Part shown: piece after piece, positions 48,409 to 57,804 of the stretch | How positions within the stretch are numbered: the stretch's first letter is position 1 | Layout of the letters: every line of letters begins with the position of its first letter | From: Batkoa obscura | Taxonomy: Eukaryota > Entomophthoromycota > Entomophthoromycetes > Entomophthorales > Batkoaceae | Length of the DNA stretch: 64,000 nt | Assembly: GCA_030770535.1 (NCBI GenBank) | Contig: JASVEC010000010.1 | Location: 992,001 to 1,056,000, forward strand | Direction: 5' to 3' | Notes under the pieces: generated by a model | The model's database searches: none | What the model was told of the DNA's origin: nothing | What the model saw: the letters and a program-made list of their open reading frames with translations, nothing else | Made by a program: the position numbers and the translations under genes

Positions 48409-49545
48409 ATGGTCTCAGTTAAGTACTTAACGCTATCAAATTTAGCCTACAACACTAATGTTTATGGATCTCGAGGCTCTAACATGATTAAAAATGTCTA
48501 TAAAGACTTACTAGCTAAAAAGAATGGGGTGTATTTTACTTTATTTGATAAAAAGTCAATATTTAAACATCAGGGCTGTGGGTTATTTAGAGATTTACGA
48601 TCCTTAGAAAAAAGAGTACCAAGTAAAAGATTATCTAAACCACGTAATATTATTTCTTCTACAATTAAAGATTTGTTTTTGAATTATAAATATTCCGTAC
48701 TTCCCTTTTGTCCTGAAATTTTAGTTCGTAGAGGAGACTGTATCTGCTCCAAGACTTTCTTATACAGTTCATTTATCAGAAACAAAAGAAAAAATCTTTT
48801 TTCAGTAACTGGGGTTGATACAGCTATTAAAACTGTTTTAATTTCTTATCGCGGTACTATTAGCTTAAAAAACATGATGACCGATTTTGACTGCGAGCTT
48901 ATTCAATATCCTGTTGCTAAAGAAGGCGTTTTAGTGCATAAAGGGATATATGAAGCTATAACTGCATTACAGTATAAATCTGAAGAAGCTGTGTATCCTT
49001 TGCTTAAAAATCCAAAATATAAAGTTTATAAGTTCTTAATCACTGGGTATTCTTTGGGTGCTGCTATGGCCACTATCAGTTCTTTGAGATGGAGAGATTT
49101 TTTAAAAGAAAACAAATTGAATAATCAAATGAAAGTACTTGCTTATTTGAGCCCAAGGGTAGGAAATGAAGGACTTGCTCGACTTGTTGCAGATGGAAAA
49201 CATTGAGTGACCTCTTATACCAACATGAATGGTATTATGCTTCATGTCCCATCAAGGAGCTATAGTTAGATTCACTCGGGAACTGAAATTTATGAACGTA
49301 ATATGAGAGTTTTTTTTATTTCATTATTTTTTCCATTTTTTAAGCGCTATTTGAGCGGAAAAGTTGTTAGTAAAATTCTTAAACACAAAATACATCCCCA
49401 TATATCATTTTTAAAAACTGAATTTGTTTATTGTGATCAATCTTATGATGAAGATCCTAATTGTGGACAAAAACAGCTTGGTCCTTATAGTGTTACTCAT
49501 TATGTACTTGTACTCAATAAGCTTTTATCAACACTCTATCGTTGA
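48409..49545 (+). pseudogene. Class 3 lipase, recently broken, MITE in its 3' part
   Basis: A 265-codon open frame begins MVSVKYLTLSNLAYNTN and contains the class 3 lipase oxyanion region VLISYRGTISLKNM and the nucleophile elbow ITGYSLGAAMATISS with its Ser. It then meets a stop (TGA) at about 49,204, where the family continues. Beyond it, VTSYTNMNGIMLHVPSRSY and IHSGTEIYER are still readable, separated by a TAG, and include the region of the catalytic His. MITE-A copy 24 is inserted next, and the last block FVYCDQSYDEDPNCGQ plus QLGPYSVTHY resumes after it. The conserved Asp in a PRVGNEGLA context is near the end of the open frame. Without the His the ORF product should be inactive. No signal peptide or intron is visible. 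Confidence 0.82.
49302..49402 (-). mobile_element. MITE-A copy 24, inside lipase 3' region
   Basis: Start TATGAGAGTTTTTTTTAT, core AAGCGCTATTTGAGCGG, end ACATCCCCATA. The short frame across it is translated MITE, not lipase. Confidence 0.93.
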
Positions 49546-50836
49546 TTTTCAACAAAATAGTTAAAAAAGTAATTTTACAATTCAATCCATAGAGGGCTTC
49601 TATCTGTTATCATTTATAATATCATTATCATAATAAATTTTTTTATCTATATAATGCTTTTTTATCTGATATTGTGTAGCGTTATTTAAAACAGCTACGA
49701 TTTATATTTTCCGAATGGAACGCAGTAAACAGTACTATAGTCATATAAGAAATTTTTTAATTAAAATGGTATGTTGATGTTGTAATAAGATCATTGATTA
49801 AAAAAAATAGTAACAGTGGTAGTAATACCTAAATTGATTAATGAGCTAGCTATCAAGAAATTTATTAAAGCAAATTAGATGTAGTTCTTAATAGATAGAA
49901 TAATAAAATCCTACTAATTGAAGTATACAATATAGATGTAATTGTATTCTTTTGTAGCAACTAATGGGGATGTATTTTTGTGTTTAATAATTTTACTGAT
50001 AATTTTTCCACCCAAATAGTGCTTAAAAGGTGGAAAAAATAATGAAGCCAAAAAAACATCCTCCGATTTTGTTTTTGATAATGAATATTAAAAAAGATTT
50101 ATGTTTATCTTTAGAAAACACTTTCGGCTTCTTGATAATCAGAAACATTAGTATTTATACCACCAATAGGTACGAAAGCTCTATATTCTTGTATGAGCTC
50201 TCTTTGATATACTTTTTTCTATCCAGTATTTGATTATTTTATGATCTTTTTTGCTTTTTATAAAAATAGGGCACTGGATGATATTAAAAGTTAATCACTT
50301 TTTTGTCAAAATATAGTGAAAGGTTAGAAAGGAAGATGCAGTTAATCTTTGAGATAGTTGATTTGCTTTATATAACAATAACCATTTTAAAAACAATAAG
50401 AATTATAGTAGAAACTTTTATAAACTTTCATGAAAAGTGTCCACTACACTTCTAACATTATAAAAATCAACTAATAGTTTAGATATCTATTACTGTCGAC
50501 TTTTGCTCGCTAACACATTGGCTCATTATATACCCCATATGAATTATACTAAATGGATTAGATTACGTACAAACTTTCAATTGGGAGTTTCATAAATCTT
50601 GCTTATTATATTGAAGTGAGTGATTTAGCCTAATGTTTATACTCTTTTTTTAAAATTTAAGATCAGAATTAATGATATTTAAAAATATATTCGATTTTTT
50701 TTGTAATAGATATCTATCGAATGAAATTTTAACTATTTTGACCAATAATCTTTAATTGTTTTCTTTTCAACAACCTAATGAGAAATGATCCCAATTCAAC
50801 AAAAAAATATAATACAAAAATAAAGTTTTAAATTTT
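49546..50836. other. Gene-free spacer with one MITE
   Basis: AT-rich DNA between the lipase relic and the SDHC stop. Apart from MITE-A copy 25 no feature is recognised. Confidence 0.5.
49962..50066 (+). mobile_element. MITE-A copy 25
   Basis: Start TGGGGATGTATTTTTGTG, then TTTAATAATTTTACTGATAA, AAAGGTGGAAAAAATAATG, end ACATCCTCCG. Confidence 0.9.
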
Positions 50837-51334
50837 TTATAAAGAGGCTAAACCAATAGAGGATAAAAGAGAAGCTCCAAAGACAAAATAACTTGAATTA
50901 GCAACTGCCTTAACAGTAAGACCAGAAGCGGCATCCCAAACTAAATGACGGACTCCATTAAAGGAATGAAGCATGAATGGGAAAGCGATGATAAACTTGG
51001 CACCGGTTTTAACTGGCTCTGGTACAACTTGTAGATATTCCAAAGCTACATCTGAAGTTAAACCTAAAACTGGATAAGCGAGAACGATAGCATAAAATCC
51101 TAGACCTAAGCCTACACCACCAATACGATGGCCCATTGAAGCTCCCATATTAGATTGGTACAAGTTGTAGGCATAAAATGGGGAACGTGGTCGACTGTTT
51201 TTTACTTTTTGGATGTTTTCTAAGACTGCTTTGTTAGTTGTGTTGCTAGTGTATTTACTTAATTGATTCAATATCGTGGCTCCACGTGGCTTAGTAACCC
51301 CATTTAATATAATTTTCTTGGTTAATGCGTTCAT
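50837..51334 (-). CDS. SDH3: Succinate dehydrogenase cytochrome b560 subunit (SDHC/Sdh3)
   Basis: An intronless 165-residue frame starting MNALTKKIILNGVTKPRG, a basic mitochondrial presequence. The family signature RPRSPFYAYNLYQSNMGAS followed by MGHRIGG corresponds to RPxSPHxxIY...SxxHRxTG, although the usual His after SP is Phe. Three membrane helices follow, with the heme-ligand His in FMLHSFNGVRHLVWD. SDHC and SDHD anchor complex II in the inner membrane and form the ubiquinone and heme b sites. An upstream in-frame Met 11 codons earlier would give MNLYSLAFYFK; I prefer the internal ATG at 51334 because it begins a better presequence. Confidence 0.92.
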   Translation of the reverse strand: MNALTKKIILNGVTKPRGATILNQLSKYTSNTTNKAVLENIQKVKNSRPRSPFYAYNLYQSNMGASMGHRIGGVGLGLGFYAIVLAYPVLGLTSDVALEYLQVVPEPVKTGAKFIIAFPFMLHSFNGVRHLVWDAASGLTVKAVANSSYFVFGASLLSSIGLASL

Positions 51335-51942
51335 TTTAAAATAAAAAGCTAATGAGTATAAATTCAAAAATTAATTTTAGAGTGATTTATTGACGATTGG
51401 TTCATTTTTAAACTTTATTATTCACATATCTTTAAGTTCAAATAAGTAATTTTTTACACCAAAATTTCGCTAATTATTTATTTAGTAGATTTTTTGGACT
51501 AATCCTTAATATATGAGGATATAACCTGATTTGAGAATTTTACTGACAATTTTTCCACTTAAATAACACTCAAAAATGGAAAAGTGATGAAACAAAAAAA
51601 CACCTCACGTTCGAATTTATCCCTAGGGATTTGCTCTTAAATGACTAATTAATTATTACACATATTGTGTTAAAGTTTTAGATTTGATATTTAGTACTGT
51701 GCAAATAAAGCAATGACTATATGAATTAAATGAAAGCTATGAAAACGTTATGACTAACAACAAATGATAAATAGGTTAAAGCTCAAAAAAATATAGCATA
51801 GCACTATTGCTAAAACTAAACAAAAATAACATAAGACAATTTAACTTAAAACAATAATTGGATTATAATCTGGTTGATTATTATAATACCTGAAAAACCA
51901 TAAATCAGTAAATCACAGTACTGAACAAAAACCCATAATAAG
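51335..51942. other. Spacer with one MITE
   Basis: AT-rich spacer between SDHC and the GPCR-like gene, containing MITE-A copy 26. Confidence 0.5.
51512..51608 (+). mobile_element. MITE-A copy 26 (diverged)
   Basis: Start TATGAGGATATAACCTG, then GAGAATTTTACTGACAATT, AAAAATGGAAAAGTGATG, end ACACCTCA. Confidence 0.82.
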
Positions 51943-52836
51943 CTAGTTAAAAATTTTATTATACCACATCCTTGCTCTAATTTTGAGCTCATGATTAATT
52001 GCGGTATGAGTAGCAAGCACCAAAACAGAGTTCAAGAAGAAACCAAGGGTCATTAAAGTGGTAGCAATAGTACCAAAGATAAATTGTAAGTTTCCATTAG
52101 ATTCTAGAAGATGAAATATTGTATCAATAACGATTGACACAAGGCCTAAAAACATACAAATAGAATAAAGGGATAGTGTATAATAAATTCTTAAGGAGGC
52201 TCTCTTTTTATTGTTCTTAGTAGTATCAAGATTGCACTCTGTAATATTTAAATCTATAAACTGTGATAAATTGGTCAGGTAAAAAGCTATCTTTATATAA
52301 CTTAATATGATTATTATTAAACTCATGAGTGAAATAATGATAAAATGATAGAAAGCGATGGTTGAAACAACTGAAGTTTTAGGATAGATGGAGCAAACAA
52401 GCTTTGCAGCTTGAGCTTTAAATTCAGTATTGACAGCTAGATAAATTGATAAACATATATGAAATAATAATGATAAGATCCCAGGAAAAATGGTGTATTT
52501 GATAATGTTAAGTTTAGTTACAACCTTTAATCTTTCCATTGCCAAAAAAGCAGAAACAATAAACTGGGAAAAGATCAATAAGATTGTAAAAAATCCTAAA
52601 TATTGACATAGCACAGGATTATTGATTGCATCGTCATTGGTTATTATAGTTGGTATTATATCCGACATGGATACTAATGGAAACATCAGCTCGATAGATG
52701 CTATTAATATTATCAATTTTAGATCCCTCGTGTACGATCTTAATTTAACTACTATATATATTAACAGTATACTAGCTATGGCTGATATTGCTCCTATACA
52801 GTTTAGCAAATACCCAATAGGGTTTTCATTTATCAT
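51943..52836 (-). CDS. Seven-helix class-A-like GPCR, copy 1
   Basis: An intronless 297-residue frame with seven hydrophobic helices. The start at 52836 (MINENPIGYLLNCIGAISA) gives a short extracellular N-terminus with helix 1 immediately after; an upstream in-frame extension of 10 residues is less likely. Helix 3 ends SAFLAMERLKVVTK, matching the (D/E)R(Y) position of rhodopsin-like receptors. Helix 7 ends FLNSVLVLATHTAINHEL, with an N in the NPxxY position. A Cys at the start of helix 3 (NPVLCQYLGFF) could pair with the Cys in the second extracellular loop (KLVCSIYPKT). The ligand is unknown. It is clearly related to the gene at 62.3 kb. Family-A-like receptors are unusual for Dikarya but are expanded in some entomophthoroid fungi. 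Confidence 0.78.
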   Translation of the reverse strand: MINENPIGYLLNCIGAISAIASILLIYIVVKLRSYTRDLKLIILIASIELMFPLVSMSDIIPTIITNDDAINNPVLCQYLGFFTILLIFSQFIVSAFLAMERLKVVTKLNIIKYTIFPGILSLLFHICLSIYLAVNTEFKAQAAKLVCSIYPKTSVVSTIAFYHFIIISLMSLIIIILSYIKIAFYLTNLSQFIDLNITECNLDTTKNNKKRASLRIYYTLSLYSICMFLGLVSIVIDTIFHLLESNGNLQFIFGTIATTLMTLGFFLNSVLVLATHTAINHELKIRARMWYNKIFN

Positions 52837-53479
52837 ACTATAAAAATAAAAAACGAAAAAAAACAAAAAGTGAAGATAATAAGAACAAAAACGTAGTGTT
52901 TATATTTATAATATTACTTTTATAATAAATAACTTAATTAGAAATTACAATTTTTATTTGATATTAAAAATTCTTGTTTTCGATTAGTTGAATCATAAAT
53001 GTTTTTTATGACGAAATCATACAGGTTTACCATATATGTATTTTTGACCATATAAAAAAACAAATGTTACTAATCATTACCTAAGGTTATATAGACCTAT
53101 TCAAACTACTATTTAATTACTAAAAACAAATGAATGCTTATGACTCGAAATATACTGATATATAAGTAATAGCTTTATCCTTATTTCTGAAATTTTAATA
53201 AAAATTTATTTTGTGTTGTTACCGCATTTAGACTAGTTTTCCAATATATTAATTTTTGACTATTTTTTACCATTATTAGCTTTACTTGCACAGGAATCAT
53301 TGGTTCAAATCGTAGATGGAATTTAAACCCAAAATAATACTATATTCAAAATATTACAATATACACGAATAATATCATACTTATGTATTCAATAAAACAA
53401 AAAATAAATGAATCAATAAGCAATAGAACAACAAAATAAGCATAAGTATCAAAAACTGAAAAATAACACAATTTAATTT
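52837..53479. other. Gene-free spacer
   Basis: AT-rich DNA between the GPCR-like start and the TMEM208-like stop. Nothing recognised. Confidence 0.5.
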
Positions 53480-54072
53480 TTAAGGGCCGTTTCGAAATTT
53501 AAAGATGGGCAATACAATATTAAAGATTAATAAATAAGCTCCATAACCTGGTATCTAAACAATGAACAGAAATAAATAACTTACAACATATCATACTAAA
53601 TTAAACTTACTAATAGATAGACGTACCAAAAATAGTTTGAAATGGTTGTAGTTACTTGAATAAACCATGTAATATAAAGTATATCAAACATATAGCTAAT
53701 AATATTAATACTGCTTAGTATGTAATATTATGATATCACTTACCTTATCAAGCCTTTACTAGACAAGTCCTCACCAGGGTTAACGATTTGAGCACCATTA
53801 AGTGTAGGCTTTGCTAGCTTAATTAATTGAAAATAAATCAACCAGGATAATCCAACAGTAAATATATAAGCTAGTAAGTTATAGAAAGTTAAACTAGAGT
53901 ATTGAAACAGTAGTCTTATTATGATAAAATAAGCGTTAACTCCTAAAAATATCTTTTGTAATTGAGTCAATAATTGCTCATTCTTTTGAATTATTTTTTT
54001 CTTTTGTAAATTGGCCTACATAATTGCTCTTTATTATGATTAGAATATCGTGTTATGTTTATTATTTACCAT
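53480..54072 (-). CDS. TMEM208/SND2-like ER protein
   Basis: Four exons are proposed: 54072-54070 (ATG only), 54015-53744, 53695-about 53623 and 53554-53480, giving 140 residues. The protein starts MANLQKKKIIQKNEQLLTQL, followed by LGVNAYFIIIRLLFQYSSL, two helices, then GAQIVNPGEDLSSKGL and SYMFDILYITWFIQV. It ends IPGYGAYLLIFNIVLPIF. This matches TMEM208/Snd2, a small ER membrane protein of the SRP-independent targeting pathway (G-x-DL and the W-rich last helices are typical). The exon 3 donor is uncertain: the best consensus (GTACGT) breaks frame, so a weaker GT four bases on is needed. It is divergent from ORC5 with about 220 bp between starts. Confidence 0.78.
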
Positions 54073-54294
54073 GTCTTGTTATTACTCCTTTCTTTCCTTT
54101 TTTGTTGCTAATATAATAGTATAAAATGAAGAATTTTAAACTAAAACATCAAAATTTCAATTTTAAACAAATTTTGGAATAGATAAAACGGACCAATAAT
54201 AAAGCGCGAAATTTTTTGATTTTTTTTTTTTTGACGAAACAAAAAAATATTAATATTCAAATTATAATCTTTTTGATTATTTGTTTAAAAAGAG
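54073..54294. promoter_or_regulatory. Bidirectional promoter, TMEM208-like / ORC5
   Basis: A 222-bp divergent intergenic region. It contains a run of about 12 T at 54,219-54,231, the type of nucleosome-excluding poly(dA:dT) tract common in fungal promoters. No specific site is assigned. Confidence 0.45.
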
Positions 54295-55875
54295 ATGGAG
54301 TCCAAAATTAATAAAGCTTTGCTCAAACAGGAGTTCCCATGTAGAGAAAAGGAGATCGATATATTGAGTAGTATAGATAGAGTAAGTTAGTTTTAAAACA
54401 TACAGCTACTTTAACATTAATCCAAAGCTGATAGTATCCTATAGTTGATTTCATATATATATGGGGCTCAAGCAATGGAGGCAAAACTACTTTATTAAAA
54501 AAAATCTATGCGCAAAAGAATTTGGTTTATATTGATTTAATAGAATGTTACTCGTTAAGTTTAGTGCTAAACAGGATTTTATATTTATTATTTAAAAAAA
54601 AGGAGAGTTGCAGTAAGCTAAGTTTATTTTTAAGTCATTTAAAATGCTTGGATAGCGGAAAGGTTTATTACTTGGTAACTTATTTTTGTTATTAATCCAA
54701 ATATTCGCTTACTTATTAATATTAGATACTGGATAATGCTGAAAGGCTTCACTCTTTACCAGCTCAATTGTTATCGTGTTTGTTAAAAATTAAAGAAAAA
54801 GTAAACCTTATTCATTATACTTAACTAGTATTTTAATTTGAGTTTTTAGATAAATATTGATTTTAAAGTGATATTGATAAGTAATTTACCATATAGTAAA
54901 CTAAGGTTAAGTATTGGAATAAGAGAGCCTTTTCAATTAAATTTCAAAAACTATAATGTTGAGGAAATGAAAAAGATTCTATTAAAAAAAGCAGAAGCCA
55001 TGGAAAAGAAAGAAAAGCGAGAAGCGATTATTAATTTATTTCAAAAAAAAGAGTATTTGAGTTTAAAAGTGAATTTTTTAGACTTGTTTCTAAAGGCCAT
55101 TTTTATTAAAAAGAGTACCCATATACCTTTTTTGATTCATCTATTTTACCATTATCTGTTAATTTATTCAATCCCTGTTATCACCTCACAGTCAACTGAG
55201 TCTTTTCAGCCTTCTTTTCTTTATGGTGTTTTTGCAAAAAATGGATATGCAGATGCTATGGTTGAACTTAAATTTATAAATATCGATGACGAGGAACAAA
55301 ATAATCAAACTCAAGTTGTACAAAGTGAACTTGAGGCGAATAACAATCCGATTATACTACCTTATTATGCCAAATACTTATTGATAGCAAGTTATTTGGC
55401 AAGTTATAATCCAGCTAAACTTGATCCCATCTATTTTTATAATGGTACAAATAGAATTTTAAACGGGAATTTATTAAACAAAAATAAAAGAGAACGTAAA
55501 AATAAAGTAAGTATTATATTTGAAATAAATAAAATATAGTAATTAAACTTTCAATAGGATAATGACCCTAAAGAACCAAGTTTCTTCCCAATGGATCGAT
55601 TAATGGCTATTTTTTATTCTATTTTGACTGAAGAACTTATTGATACTTCTCAAATTGATAATTTAGTATGCTTTTAATCTGTTTCTACTTACTATTCATC
55701 TAATTAATTATTTTAGTTAGCAACCTTAATTTCGAATCAATTTATATCTCAAGTTGGAGGTTACGGTAGGTTAGAGGATATTAAATTAAAATGTGAAGTT
55801 AGTTTCGAATTAATTAAAACTTTGAGTGATCAAGTAAATTTGGATCTAAGACATTATCTTCATGCCAGTGACTAA
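54295..55875 (+). CDS. ORC5: Origin recognition complex subunit 5
   Basis: Six exons (54295-54381, 54435-54674, 54726-54800, 54850-55506, 55558-55665, 55717-55875) join to 441 residues (human 435). It is an AAA+ ATPase: the N-terminal LLKQEFPCREKEIDIL, Walker A in IYIWGSSNGGKTTLLKK, and the ORC5-specific Walker B LILDNAERLHSLPAQLL. The VILISNLPYSKLR sensor region follows. The C-terminal winged-helix part includes FFPMDRLMAIFYSI and ISQVGGYGRLEDIKLKCEV. ORC marks replication origins and loads MCM helicase in the nucleus. At exon 2 the first usable AG (giving YPIVDFIYIWG) is needed; the later AG breaks frame. Its stop is 35 bp from the convergent PNPOx-like gene. Confidence 0.93.
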
Positions 55876-55910
55876 TTTGAAATAAAATAAAATAAGAAAT
55901 TGTTTTTTTA

Positions 55911-56548
55911 TTATGGTATCAATTCAACTTTACTCCACCCTTGATCCTTTTTGATAAGCTGATACTCATACCTTTTATTGTTAGTTAATTCTAGATGATC
56001 AACATGATCGGGTTTCAACAATAATAAAGTAAAATTAGAGAGCGCTTTTTCTTTCATTGATGCCTCATCGTATTCTTTAGCAGTCTCTTCTTCTGTCTTA
56101 AGTACACCCGTATTATCAATATAAAAGCTTAACTTCAACTGATCATTTAATTTATTAAAATAACGTTTCTTCAAATCTAGTATTTCTATTTCTGTTAAAC
56201 TCTTATACCCATCCCCTTTTTTCACTACATAACCTTCACCTCTTATTCTATACTGTTCATTAAGCTCATTTAAATACCTGCATAATATAAGATATAAAAT
56301 GCTGATGTAATTATTATAAAAAAATAAAATTACCAACATAACTCAAACGCATTATTCTTTTCCAAATGAACAATTTTATCCGACTTTAGATGTGCTGTGA
56401 CAATCAAGTAGAGTTCATTTTCAATTACTTCTGATCCTCGAACTACTACTGTTCTCACAAAAGGTTGCTGCTTGTAGCAGGTACTTAACTGTACATAGTT
56501 ATCTTGGGCTTTTTTTACCTTTGATTTTAATGTTGAATACCACTTCAT
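55911..56548 (-). CDS. PNPOx-like FMN-binding protein (Alr4036 family)
   Basis: Two exons (56548-56334, 56277-55911) encode 193 residues. The N-terminal block QDNYVQLSTCYKQQPFVRTV, then VVRGSEV and AHLKSDKIVHLEKNNAFELC followed across the intron by WYLNELNEQYRIRGEGYVV, matches the Pyridox_oxase_2/Alr4036-type FMN-binding split-barrel proteins found widely in fungi. In that family the R-T-V-V-x-R-G strand and the Lys-x4-L-x3-N-x2-E-x-C-W segment contact flavin phosphate. The exact substrate is unknown; pyridoxamine phosphate oxidase activity is not established for this subgroup. It is single-domain, and no targeting signal is visible. It is tail-to-tail with ORC5. Confidence 0.82.
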
Positions 56549-57804
56549 TTATGTTTAATGTATCTATAAAATTAAAAACAAACTTTTTATACCCAAATCG
56601 AATTTATTTTAGTTATTACGTAAACAAGTCATATTTATTATAACATAGTGTCTTGATTATTTTGATAAACTGTAAACAAAAAATAAAACATCAAATTTAT
56701 ACACATACAAACAAAATATTTTTAATGTTTTAACCAGGAATCAAATTATTTCTATACATAATATTATACCATCTAAAATAGTGTAGTTAGTTTACTAATT
56801 TTTAAAATCAACTTGAAAAAGTATTATTGACTTTACATAAATAAAAAGATTTACTAATGACTTTATGTCCATATTGTTGACAATTTAAAATATGGGGATG
56901 TTTTTTTTACTAATTTCTTTTTTTGCTATTTTTTAGATATAGAAATTAACTGGTATACTATTTAACCTTGGATGTGTACTGACTAACTGTTCATTTTGAA
57001 TAAAAACCAAATTAATAAACCTTAAATAATATAATATAACAGATAGTTAGCTATAAAATTCATAATATACTAGCACATATTTGAGCTTAAACAGCTGCTT
57101 TAGCTAATTAATTTCTAAATTTTAAAATAGCAAAGAGTATATGTAAAAAACATTCCTATATATTAATTTGAAACATAATTCTAAAGCTTTGTACTAAAGC
57201 ATAAACTTTTATAGCTATAATGATTGAAATGTTAAAATAATTGAATTTAACTTTGAACAATAAATATTAAGTTATTTCCTAGGTTAAACCTTTAGTTATA
57301 TAACCGCTATTAATCAATTAATTGGTCTAAAACAAGCCTTTTGTTCTTTTATATCATTACTAATATCTATTGCTTTATTTTATCATTATCATAACATTTG
57401 GAATTTAAACTTTAATATTTCAATAGCATTTTAGTATTTAAGAATAAATGCACTTATAATGCCACTTTGGCATATACTAAAAGTAATATAATGATCAATT
57501 TTGCTATAGAAAAAAATAGGATAAACATTTTATAAAAAAACAGGATAAACATTGAAATTAAATGTGCCGAAAAGAATTTGACTTTAGTTAAAGAAATTAA
57601 CTATCAGGTAAAAAAATAAGAGTTGCAGGTTATTCTTTGTAAATTTAATAAGTTATAATGAATAAAATGGTTAATAGATGATCGACCTAATTTGGATATT
57701 TAAAAAAAACTTTGAAGAAGCTATAAAAGTGATGGAAAAATAGTCATCAAGTATATAGAAAATATAAAAAGGAAACAGTTGACCTAGTTATATTTATTTT
57801 ATAA
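56549..57804. other. Spacer with a long TIR element
   Basis: No gene is supported between the PNPOx-like start and ACS copy 4. The 56,889-57,162 interval is a distinct inverted-repeat element, annotated separately. Confidence 0.55.
56889..57162. mobile_element. MITE-B: 274-bp element with about 55-bp inverted ends
   Basis: The left end TATGGGGATGTTTTTTTTAC matches the reverse complement of the right end GTAAAAAACATTCCTATATA. The similarity continues inwards (left TTTGCTATTTTTTAG...AGAAATT, right AATTTCTAAA...AAAATAGCAAA), giving inverted arms of about 55 bp around a unique centre. The outermost 12 or so bases are like MITE-A, but the inner arms and length differ. It is flanked by TA. No coding capacity. 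I found only one copy. Confidence 0.75.

Noticed and set aside
49303-49400. Small open frame starting MRVFFISLFFPFFKRY
   Set aside because: It is the translated MITE-A copy 24, not a protein or signal peptide; only the part after the element is lipase relic.
53287-53320. GGTTCAAATC, a B-box-like tRNA motif
   Set aside because: No cloverleaf can be built with the 70 bases upstream.
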